This document shows positions 53,240 to 64,000 of a stretch of DNA of 64,000 nucleotides, piece by piece. Both the position numbers and the translations under genes were made by a program. Every line of letters begins with the position of its first letter. Within the stretch, counting starts at the first letter, position 1. This DNA comes from Aquabacterium sp. (GTDB lineage: Bacteria; Pseudomonadota; Gammaproteobacteria; Burkholderiales; Burkholderiaceae_C). The DNA lies in assembly GCF_016195855.1 (NCBI RefSeq), contig NZ_JACPYU010000015.1, positions 62,001 through 126,000 of the forward strand. Direction: 5' to 3'. The notes beneath the pieces were generated by a model that did no database searches, was not told the origin of the DNA, and worked only from the letters and a program-made list of their open reading frames with translations.

Positions 53240-54154
53240 ATGAACACCACCAAGTTGCGTTTCATCACCCTGCCTGCCTTGACGATGCTGTGTGCACTGA
53301 GCACACCGGCCCATGCGCTCAAGGTCTTTGCATGCGAGCCCGAATGGGCCGCGCTGACCAAGGAGCTGGCCGGCGATCAAGCCAGCATCTACACCGCCAC
53401 CAACGCCTTGCAGGACCCGCATCAGGTGCAGGCCAAGCCCAGCCTGATCGCCGCCGTGCGCAATGCCGAGCTGATGGTGTGCACCGGTGCCGAGCTGGAA
53501 GTGGGCTGGCTGCCCGTGCTGCTGCGCCAAGCCGGCAACCCCGCCGTGCAGACAGGGCAGCCTGGCCAGTTCAACGCGGCGGACTACGTCAGGAAGCTGG
53601 AGGTCCCCACCCGCCTGGACCGCGCCGACGGCGATGTCCACGCCTCGGGCAACCCCCACATCCAGACCGACCCACGCAACATCGCGGCGGTGGCCCAGGC
53701 GCTGGCCAAACGCCTGAGCGAGGTCGATGCGGCCCATGCGTCCGTCTACCAGGCGCGCCTGCAGGACTTCAACACGCGCTGGAGCCAGGCCATGCAACGC
53801 TGGGACAAGCTGGCCGCGCCGCTCAAAGGCATGCCCATCGTCGTGCAGCACAAGGGCTTTCCGTACCTGGAAAACTGGCTGGGCCTGAACGAGGTGATCT
53901 CGCTGGAGCCCAAGCCCGGCGTGGAGCCCAGCAGCGCCTACCTGTCCACCGTGCTCACGCAATTGCAGAAGCAGCCGGCCAAGGTGATCATCCGCGCGGC
54001 CTACAACGATGGCCGAGGTTCGCAGTGGCTGTCTGAACGCGCGCACATCCCCGTGGCCGTGCTGCCCTTCACCGTGGGTGGCAGTGACAAGGCCCACGAC
54101 CTGTTCGGTCTGTTCGATGACACGATCGAGCAACTGCTGAAGGCCACCAAATGA
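53240..54154 (+). CDS. Zinc/manganese-type ABC substrate-binding protein (ZnuA-like)
   Basis: The 304-residue protein has a signal peptide (LPALTMLCALSTPAHA) and the cluster A-I metal-binding fold. Probable ligands are His61 (DPHQVQ), His140 (GNPHIQ) and His204 (QHKGFPYLENW), with an acidic residue near 280-290, giving a zinc-type site. The His-rich loop of ZnuA is absent. It overlaps the permease gene by 4 nt (ATGA). It should deliver metal to the permease in the periplasm. Confidence 0.88.
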   Translation: MNTTKLRFITLPALTMLCALSTPAHALKVFACEPEWAALTKELAGDQASIYTATNALQDPHQVQAKPSLIAAVRNAELMVCTGAELEVGWLPVLLRQAGNPAVQTGQPGQFNAADYVRKLEVPTRLDRADGDVHASGNPHIQTDPRNIAAVAQALAKRLSEVDAAHASVYQARLQDFNTRWSQAMQRWDKLAAPLKGMPIVVQHKGFPYLENWLGLNEVISLEPKPGVEPSSAYLSTVLTQLQKQPAKVIIRAAYNDGRGSQWLSERAHIPVAVLPFTVGGSDKAHDLFGLFDDTIEQLLKATK

Positions 54155-54963
54155 GCCCCACCTTGATCGCCAGCCTGACCCTGCACGAGGTGGACTGGTC
54201 CATCGTCGGGCCGGCCCTGATCGCCGGCTTGCTGGTGCTGGCCACGCACGTGCCCCTGGGCCTGCAGGTGCTGCGCAAAGGCATCGTGTTCATCGACCTG
54301 GCCATCGCGCAGATCGCGGGGCTGGGGGTGATCGCCGCCGATGCGCTGGGCTGGGAGCCGCAGGGCTGGGCCGTGCAAGGTGCTGCCGTGCTGGCCGCCC
54401 TGGCCGGCGCCGCCTTGCTGACCTGGACGGAAAAGCGCTGGCCCGACATCCAGGAGGCCCTGATCGGCGCGCTGTTCGTGCTGGCGTCCTGCGTGGGCAT
54501 CTTGCTGCTGGCGGGCAACCCGCATGGCGGCGAGCACCTCAAGGACCTGCTGGTCGGCCAGATCCTGTGGGTGACGCCTGGGCAGTTGTGGGCCGTGGCG
54601 GGGCTGTCGGCGCTGGTGCTGGCGGTGTGGTTCGGCCTGGGTGCCCGACTGGGCCGCGCGGGCTTTTACCTGCTGTTCGCGCTCGCTGTGACGGCCTCCG
54701 TTCAACTCGTCGGTGTCTATCTGGTGTTCAGCAGCCTGATCATGCCGGCGCTGGCTGTGCGAAACGCGCCACCTGGGCGTCAGTTGCCGCTGGCCTGGGG
54801 CGCGGGCGCCCTGGCCTACGCCGGGGGGCTGGCCTTGTCCGCCATGCTGGACATGCCCTCCGGCGCCGTGGTCGTTTTGATGATGGCACTGGTGTGCATC
54901 ACCCTGAGTGGCCTGGTGCAGAAACGCCTTGACACACCTGGGGCCGCCTCCTCCCTTGAATAA
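54151..54963 (+). CDS. Metal ABC transporter permease (ZnuB-like)
   Basis: A 270-residue ABC-3 family permease with eight or nine hydrophobic segments. It contains HVPLGLQVLRKGIVFIDLAI (the conserved G-x-V-L-R-x4-F region) and a later YLVFSSLIMPALAV, where the SSLxxxP pattern matches ZnuB/MntB. It overlaps the binding protein gene by 4 nt. No ATPase gene of the ABC-3 type (znuC) is in the window; the next gene downstream is secA. The transporter therefore needs an ATPase encoded elsewhere or works differently. Confidence 0.88.
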   Translation: MSPTLIASLTLHEVDWSIVGPALIAGLLVLATHVPLGLQVLRKGIVFIDLAIAQIAGLGVIAADALGWEPQGWAVQGAAVLAALAGAALLTWTEKRWPDIQEALIGALFVLASCVGILLLAGNPHGGEHLKDLLVGQILWVTPGQLWAVAGLSALVLAVWFGLGARLGRAGFYLLFALAVTASVQLVGVYLVFSSLIMPALAVRNAPPGRQLPLAWGAGALAYAGGLALSAMLDMPSGAVVVLMMALVCITLSGLVQKRLDTPGAASSLE

Positions 54964-55108
54964 GGGCGGGGAAAGCCCCTCCTAGGTGGGGCGCAACCGC
55001 GTCGCGGAAGCGTCACCCCTGGGTGCTACACTTTTTGGCTTTGGTTGACTGGGGAAAGTGTCCCTGGTGCCTGAAGCCCCCGCTTGCCCCGATTGGATTG
55101 ATAGCTCC

Positions 55109-57853
<2,745 letters not shown>

Positions 57854-57891
57854 TCCAGCCCCGCTGCAAGCGCATCCCCGGATGCACCAGA

Positions 57892-57913
57892 AGAAGGCCC
57901 CTCGGGGCCTTCT
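57892..57913 (+). terminator. Hairpin after secA
   Basis: AGAAGGCCCC pairs with GGGGCCTTCT around a 2-nt turn (effectively a CTCG tetraloop), about 39 nt after the secA stop. It lacks a clear T-run, so it is probably a weak or Rho-assisted terminator. The rest of the 268-nt gap to the TRAP gene shows nothing else clear. Confidence 0.55.
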
Positions 57914-58121
57914 GTCATTGGGGAATCCTTTTGTCGCCCAGGCTGCCCCCAGAGGCACAAAACGCGCCGTGAATTCACCCACGAATGCAGGAACCCACTG
58001 GCGAACCCTAAGCACATCCTGTCGCGCACGAATTGACAATGCGAGGGTCGCCACCTAGCGTGTCGTCACTTTTGCATACATGCCACGACGGCGCCTTGAT
58101 GCGCCGCAACAGGAGACACCC

Positions 58122-60362
58122 TTGAGCACCTCGTCAAACGCATCATCGCCAGGGCGCAACCTGGTTGGCTGGTTTGCCAACCTCTCCACCCTGTTCCTGC
58201 TCATCATGATCCTGGTGATCAGCACCGGCGAGATGATGCATGGCCAGTTGCTCAAGTTTGGCGAGGTCCTGTTCAGCGATCCACAGCAGCAGGTTCAGTA
58301 CTTCCTGCTGCGCGCCGACCCCGAAAAGCCCACCTGCAATGCCAACCTCAATGTGGACCAGGAAGTGGCGCGCCAGGAGGCTGAAGCAGCCAAGGGCACA
58401 CCCGCGGGCGGCACGGCAGATGACGTCGACGACCTGTTCGGTGCCCGCAAGTTCAACGCCGCAGCCGTACGCGAATCGCTGACCGCCACGGTCAAGAACT
58501 GCGCCGAACGCCATGTGATGTACGACCACATCCGCGCGCACATCACGCCTCAGTTGAAGTTCTACCGTGGGCTGGAAACCAGCTTCTTCACGCTGTTCAA
58601 GTTCGGCGCCGACAACCGCGCCATGACGCTGCTGATCCTGCTGACCATCACGGCGGCCTACACCACGCTGGGCTTCCACCACATCAGCCTGCGCCCGGCC
58701 CGCTACCTGCGCGACTACCAGGCCCAGGCCTGGGCCATGCTGATCTGCAGCGGCATGATGATGTACTCGTCGGTGCGCTACTACCAGATCTCGGTTGACT
58801 CAGGCGTGCCCCTGGAGGACCCGCGCGTCTACTACATGTGGATCGTGCTGTTTGCGGTGATGTCGGCCGTCAGCGCCTTCCGCATCGTGCGCCCACCTCG
58901 ATCTCAAGAGCCCACCAAGGGCAGCTGGCTGCATGCACTGGAGGCCGTGCCCCTGATTGCCAACCTGGGCATCTTCACCAGCGTGTATTTCTTCATGCAC
59001 GACCACCCGTCGGGCCCGGCCATCTACGCCAACAAGATCCTGGACTTCATCAGCCTGCCGCTGGCGCTGGCCCTGCACATCTGGGCCGGCATGCTGTTCA
59101 AGCAAAGCCGCATGGTCGACATGTTCATGAACATCATGCGGCCCTGGAAGCTCTCGCCTGAGGCGCTGACCTACATCATCTTGCTGGCCGCCGGCCTGCC
59201 CACGGCTTACGCCGGTGTGTCCAGCGTGTTCGTGATCGCGGCCGGCGCCATCGTGTACCACGAGGTGCGTGCAGTTGGCGGCACCAGCCAGTACGCGCTG
59301 GCGGCCACGGCCATGTCGGGCTCGCTGGGTGTGGTGCTCAGCCCCAGCCTGCTGGTGGTGGGCATCGCTGCCTTGAACCGCCAGGTCACCACGGCCCAGT
59401 TGTTCTACTGGGGCTTCTTCGTGTTCGCCCTGACGTCCACGGCCTTCTTCATCGCCTCGCAGATCCACCGCCACAACCGCCATCAGCGTGCGGCCGTTGC
59501 CTCGCCCATGGTGGCGGTGCCAGCCATGCTGCGCGAGATGAAGGCTGTGATCCCTTACGTGCTGGTGGTCGGCGCCATTGCCATGTTCTACAGCCATGTG
59601 CTGGACACGCCCTTCAACGAAATCTCTGCCCCCAGCATCCTGCCCATCATGATGTTGCTGGTGCTGGTCTTCGACAAGAAGTTCCAGGCCCGTGATGCTG
59701 CTGCGCGCAACTTCGCACCGGTTGGCGCCGCAGCCGTGCAGGCCATGCCCATGCCCGAGCCGGCCAGCGAGACCACGCACGTGGAACCGGCCTACGCAGC
59801 CCAGCGCCAGAAGACGGCTTCGGGCGCCATCCGCGCCGCCACCACCGAAACGGTCGAACACGTCGGGGCTTACATCAGCCTGATGCTGTTCACGCAGCTG
59901 GTCAGTGGTGTGGTTGAGCGCTCCGAGATCATGACCATGGCCCCCCAGGTCTTCCCCAATGTCTGGTGGGCCATGACCTTCCTGGTGATCGCCAAGGTGA
60001 TCTTGGGCATGGTGATGGAGCCGCTGGGCGCCATCGTGCTGGTCTCCAGCACCCTGGCCCCCATGGCCTACGCCAACGGCATCGAGCCCGTGCACTTCTG
60101 GATGATGGTGCTGGTCGCCTTCGAGCTGGGCTACCTGCTGCCGCCTGTGGCCTTGAACCAGTTGCTGACACGGCAGGTGGTGGGCGAAGCGGAGATCGAC
60201 AAATCCGACGCCGAGGTGGCGGGAGCGTCCTTCTACAGGCGCTACGAGCGCTGGATCCTGCCTTGCCTGGTGATGTCCATCAGCCTGGCCATCGTGGCGT
60301 ACGGCCCGCTGCTGGTGCAGCGCGTGGACTTCTTCAAGCCCATCGCGCACCTGTTCCACTGA
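58122..60362 (+). CDS. TRAP transporter permease with fused DctQ- and DctM-like parts
   Basis: The protein has two membrane parts. The N-terminal part (about 1-270) has four hydrophobic segments with a large acidic, Ala-rich periplasmic insertion between the first two, including CNANLNVDQEVARQE and the DDVDDLFGARKF loop; this fits a DctQ-type small subunit with an unusual insertion. From about 290 on it has a DctM-like large subunit: FISLPLALALHIWAGMLF, GLPTAYAGVSSVFVIA, TAMSGSLGVVLSPSLL and later LGMVMEPLGAIVLVSSTL. TRAP transporters import organic acids with a periplasmic DctP receptor, absent here. TTG 58122 with AGGAG upstream is preferred; ATG 58080 is an alternative. Confidence 0.84.
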   Translation: MSTSSNASSPGRNLVGWFANLSTLFLLIMILVISTGEMMHGQLLKFGEVLFSDPQQQVQYFLLRADPEKPTCNANLNVDQEVARQEAEAAKGTPAGGTADDVDDLFGARKFNAAAVRESLTATVKNCAERHVMYDHIRAHITPQLKFYRGLETSFFTLFKFGADNRAMTLLILLTITAAYTTLGFHHISLRPARYLRDYQAQAWAMLICSGMMMYSSVRYYQISVDSGVPLEDPRVYYMWIVLFAVMSAVSAFRIVRPPRSQEPTKGSWLHALEAVPLIANLGIFTSVYFFMHDHPSGPAIYANKILDFISLPLALALHIWAGMLFKQSRMVDMFMNIMRPWKLSPEALTYIILLAAGLPTAYAGVSSVFVIAAGAIVYHEVRAVGGTSQYALAATAMSGSLGVVLSPSLLVVGIAALNRQVTTAQLFYWGFFVFALTSTAFFIASQIHRHNRHQRAAVASPMVAVPAMLREMKAVIPYVLVVGAIAMFYSHVLDTPFNEISAPSILPIMMLLVLVFDKKFQARDAAARNFAPVGAAAVQAMPMPEPASETTHVEPAYAAQRQKTASGAIRAATTETVEHVGAYISLMLFTQLVSGVVERSEIMTMAPQVFPNVWWAMTFLVIAKVILGMVMEPLGAIVLVSSTLAPMAYANGIEPVHFWMMVLVAFELGYLLPPVALNQLLTRQVVGEAEIDKSDAEVAGASFYRRYERWILPCLVMSISLAIVAYGPLLVQRVDFFKPIAHLFH

Positions 60363-60380
60363 TTGCCACCCACACGCAAT

Positions 60381-60400
60381 GGCAGGCCTGTGGGCCTGCC
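60381..60400. repeat. Perfect hairpin after the TRAP gene
   Basis: GGCAGGCC and GGCCTGCC flank TGTG, giving an 8-bp perfect stem, 19 nt after the TRAP gene stop. It is followed 5 nt later by a second stem with a T-run, so the two may act as a tandem terminator. Confidence 0.7.
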
Positions 60401-60405
60401 CCACA

Positions 60406-60434
60406 GAGAGCCTGATCCGGGCTCTCTTTTTTTT
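60406..60434 (+). terminator. Rho-independent terminator after the TRAP gene
   Basis: GAGAGCC (60406-60412) pairs with GGCTCTC (60420-60426) across a 7-nt loop and is followed by eight T residues. It closes the TRAP transcript and separates it from the two-component pair beginning at 60570. Confidence 0.88.
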
Positions 60435-60569
60435 GTGTTCACGCCACCCACGAACACCGCCTGCCATTGGCGCCTGCGTTGTGCTGGCCATCTCATCCGC
60501 ATTGACGCTGGCAAACGATCGGACAATGATCATGAACGCTCCGATGTCTTTCAGCCTGCAGCCTCGTCC

Positions 60570-61822
<1,253 letters not shown>

Positions 61823-61826
<4 letters not shown>

Positions 61827-62626
61827 CCCCGCCACTCACCGCCCTGATCGCCGAAGACGAGCCCGTGCTGGCCGATGCACTGCGTCGCCAACTGCACAAG
61901 CTGTGGCCCGAGTTGCAGCTGCTCGAAGTGGCCGGCGACGGCATCCAGGCCCGCGAAGCGGCCTTGGCACAGCAACCGGACATCCTGTTCCTGGACATCC
62001 ACATGCCCGGCGCCAATGGCCTGGAAGTGGCCGAGCTGGTGATCGACGAATGGCCCATCGACCAGCCACTGCCCCTGATCGTCTACATCACCGCCTTTGA
62101 CGAGTACGCCGTGGCCGCGTTCGAGCGCGCCGCGGTGGACTACGTGCTCAAGCCCATTCGGCCCGAGCGCCTGGCCATCACCTGCCTGCGCTTGCAGACC
62201 CAGTTGGCCGCGCGCCAAGGCCCTGCGGATGACGACGCGTTGATCAGCAAGACGCTGTCGCTGCGTGCGCAGCCCATGGCGCAGCAGGAGCCCCTGCGGG
62301 TGCTGCAAGCGGCCGTGGGTGCGTCGGTGTATGTCATCCCGGTGGAGGATATCCTGTACTTCGAAGCGGCCGACAAGTACGTGCGCATCATCACCATCAG
62401 CAAAGAAGCCGGCCGGCCGGAGATGCTGATCCGCACGCCCTTGCGTGAGTTGATGCCCCGGCTTGATCAAGGCCTCTTCTGGCAGATCCACCGCAGCCAT
62501 GTGGTCAATGTGCGCGCCATCGAGCGGGTCAGCCGCCAGCAGCAGCGTTTGCGGGTGCACCTGCGCGGCCGGCATGAAACCCTGGACGTGAGCCGCATGT
62601 ACGCGCATTTGTTCAAGGCCATGTGA
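61823..62626 (+). CDS. LytR/AlgR-type response regulator
   Basis: The 267-residue protein has a receiver domain with EDE at 11-13, phospho-acceptor Asp58 in LFLDIHMPG, and Lys in YVLKPI. The C-terminal LytTR DNA-binding domain has VEDILYFEAADKYVRI, TPLRELMPRL and the conserved FWQIHRSHVVNVRAI. It pairs with the kinase just upstream (4-nt overlap). AlgR/LytR targets are often envelope or adhesion genes. The next gene, a DUF2306 membrane protein, starts 123 nt downstream and may be one. Confidence 0.92.
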
Positions 62627-62749
62627 GGCCGACCACTCGCGACCGTATCCGACCATTGACGCAGGGCATGCAGCCATTCGTCTCACCCCTCTTGCCAGGG
62701 CTCCGCATGGTTTTCAAGATGGCGGCATCCAGAAAATCAGGAGCCCCTC

Positions 62750-64000
62750 ATGACCACCGCCCCATCCAGATCTGTCCGCGCGCTGGCACTGCTGGCCTTG
62801 CTCGTGGCCGCCTTGTTCGGCCTGGCCAGCCTGGTCTACCCGATCAGCATGCTGCAAGGGCAATGGCCACTGGTCAGCCAGCTGATGGCCGCACTGGTAT
62901 CCCGCGACTTCGTCATGGGCGACCCGCAGACCGTGCAGCAGGTCATCCACAACTACACGCGCGGCTTTCTGGGCATCAGCGCGCACACGGCACTGGGTGG
63001 GCTGGCCCTGAGCGCCTGCACCCTGCAGTTCCTACCCACCCTGCGCCGGCGCCATCCACACGTGCACCGGGTGGTGGGCATGGTGGCCGTGGGCAGCACG
63101 GTGGGGGCCATGATCGGCGCCATGGCGTATTTGTGGGTCACGCCGGCCATCGACAACGTCTCGGGCCCCGCCTTTGCCGCAGCCTTGTGGCTTCAAGCCG
63201 TGACCACCCTGCTCTCCCTGGGGCTGGCTGTGGCCAGCATCCGCCGCCGCGAGATCCGGGCCCACATGGGCTGGATGGCCCTGATGATGGCCAGCCTGAT
63301 GACGGCGCCACTGTTGCGCATCGGCGATGTCATCGTCGGTTGGCTGCTGCCCCTGAACCTGACCCAGACCACCGCCGGGCTGGCCGCGATCCTGATGCCC
63401 CAGGCCGTGCTGCTGATGGCCTGGTGGATGCAACGCGTGGGCCGACTGAACATGCCCTTGCTGCCCCCCCAGTTGAGCATGCTCCCCGCGGCGCTGCGTG
63501 CCCTGGTCTGGCTGGGCGTGGGCACCGTGCTGCACGAAGGCCTGCTGGCGCCCTGGGGCCTGGATGCCCTGGCCCACTGGCGCGGCGCCGATGTGCGCCT
63601 GCCCGGCATCGCCGGCATCTGGGCGGTGAGCAGCGCGGTGCTGCTGCCCAGCCTGCTGCGCGAGCTGCCCGAGGTGCTGCGCGGCCGCCCCATGAGCGCC
63701 CGCACCCTGCTGCTCATGGCCACGGCTGCCTGTGGTGCCTTGGCTGTTGCCGGGCAGCTGCAAGGGCAAAGCCTCGACCAGATCGGGCACCGCTTCTACT
63801 GGGCCGCCTTTGGCGCCAGCAGCCTGGCCTGGAGCGTGGCCGGCATGCTCTGGCGTGATGGCAACCGCGTGCAGGCCAACTGGCGCATCCTGGGCCTGAT
63901 GAACGGCCTCACGCCCACCGTGTGGCTGCCCTACGCGCTGGCCCTGGGACTGACAGGCTGGCCGGCCGCCACCATCACCACCGGCGTGCTCACCCTGAGC
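62750..64000 (+). CDS. DUF2306 membrane protein (3' end outside window)
   Basis: An open frame runs without a stop from the ATG at 62750 to the window end, 417 codons. It begins with an N-terminal hydrophobic segment (ALLALLVAALFGLASLV) and contains the DUF2306 core: FLGISAHTALGGLALSAC and TLRRRHPHVHRVVGMV, with the His residues conserved in that family, then about ten further hydrophobic segments. AGGAG (62738-62742) precedes the ATG. DUF2306 proteins are uncharacterised membrane proteins, some with a possible haem or redox role. It lies after the LytS/LytR pair. Confidence 0.8.
   Translation, partial: MTTAPSRSVRALALLALLVAALFGLASLVYPISMLQGQWPLVSQLMAALVSRDFVMGDPQTVQQVIHNYTRGFLGISAHTALGGLALSACTLQFLPTLRRRHPHVHRVVGMVAVGSTVGAMIGAMAYLWVTPAIDNVSGPAFAAALWLQAVTTLLSLGLAVASIRRREIRAHMGWMALMMASLMTAPLLRIGDVIVGWLLPLNLTQTTAGLAAILMPQAVLLMAWWMQRVGRLNMPLLPPQLSMLPAALRALVWLGVGTVLHEGLLAPWGLDALAHWRGADVRLPGIAGIWAVSSAVLLPSLLRELPEVLRGRPMSARTLLLMATAACGALAVAGQLQGQSLDQIGHRFYWAAFGASSLAWSVAGMLWRDGNRVQANWRILGLMNGLTPTVWLPYALALGLTGWPAATITTGVLTLS

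Noticed and set aside
54964-55108. znuC-like ATPase between the permease and secA
   Set aside because: The 145-nt gap has no room for an ATPase gene, and no Walker motif was seen in any frame there.

Overview
The window reads as part of a chromosome from a high-GC betaproteobacterium of the order Burkholderiales. That placement rests on overall base composition, the DUF4390–NtrY–NtrX neighbourhood, the pilB-pilC-pilD-coaE-zapD-yacG order, and a short DciA-like protein near secA. The genus cannot be fixed from sequence reading alone. I see no transposase, integrase, phage gene, CRISPR array or rRNA. There is one tRNA gene (Phe, anticodon GAA).

Layout. (1) 1-10 kb is housekeeping: the 3' part of an M50-protease/HlyD adaptor fusion, a lone PTS enzyme I, an OlsB-like N-acyltransferase, RsmB, a DUF4390 protein, and an NtrY-type kinase with an NtrX-like regulator that lacks the AAA+ domain. 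The tRNA-Phe gene and its terminator follow. (2) 10.3-24.5 kb is a co-directional glycan locus that looks like lipopolysaccharide core/outer-core assembly. It holds two tandem family-9 glycosyltransferases, a GT4, a DUF5672 protein, three GT2-like enzymes, a GT11 fucosyltransferase, DUF268 and FkbM methyltransferase-like proteins, a GT-C membrane transferase, a DUF4254 protein, WaaC and MsbA. Its middle (about 13.6-21 kb) is visibly more AT-rich than the flanks. (3) 24.6-30.2 kb is the type IV pilus assembly set pilB-pilC-pilD followed by coaE, zapD and yacG, with no pilin gene. (4) 30.4-47.6 kb is a Wzx/Wzy-type exopolysaccharide locus in three blocks. A rightward block has a polyprenyl-phosphate sugar-1-phosphate transferase and two GT4 enzymes. 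A leftward block has Wzz-like, Wzx flippase, FkbM, methyltransferase, Wzy-like polymerase and hexapeptide acyltransferase genes. A second rightward block has GT2, two methyltransferases, a polysaccharide deacetylase and a WecG/TagA-type transferase. A leftward Wza-type SLBB export protein closes the locus. (5) 47.8-49.8 kb is a peroxide/oxygen-defence module with rubrerythrin, rubredoxin and rubredoxin reductase on separate genes. (6) 49.8-55 kb holds a DciA-like protein, an M23 peptidase and a metal-uptake group: a small Cys/His protein, an outer-membrane barrel, a ZnuA-like binding protein and a ZnuB-like permease, but no ATPase. (7) 55.1-64 kb has secA, an apparent DctQ-DctM TRAP fusion, a LytS/LytR-type two-component pair and the start of a DUF2306 membrane protein cut by the window end.

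How the parts connect. The two glycan loci are separated by pilus and division genes, and neither contains nucleotide-sugar synthesis genes, so activated sugars must come from elsewhere. Locus 2 builds on lipid A-core (WaaC, MsbA). Locus 4 has the parts for initiating, extending, modifying, flipping, polymerising and exporting a repeat-unit polymer, apart from a Wzc-type tyrosine kinase. Many genes overlap by 1-7 nt, often with TTG or GTG starts, which suggests strong translational coupling.

Nothing here is clearly a wholly new system. The items most worth following up are the metal-uptake cluster without an ATPase, the ATPase-less NtrX, the M50-HlyD fusion, the glycan cassette rich in domains of unknown function, and a sigma-54-like site in front of msbA.
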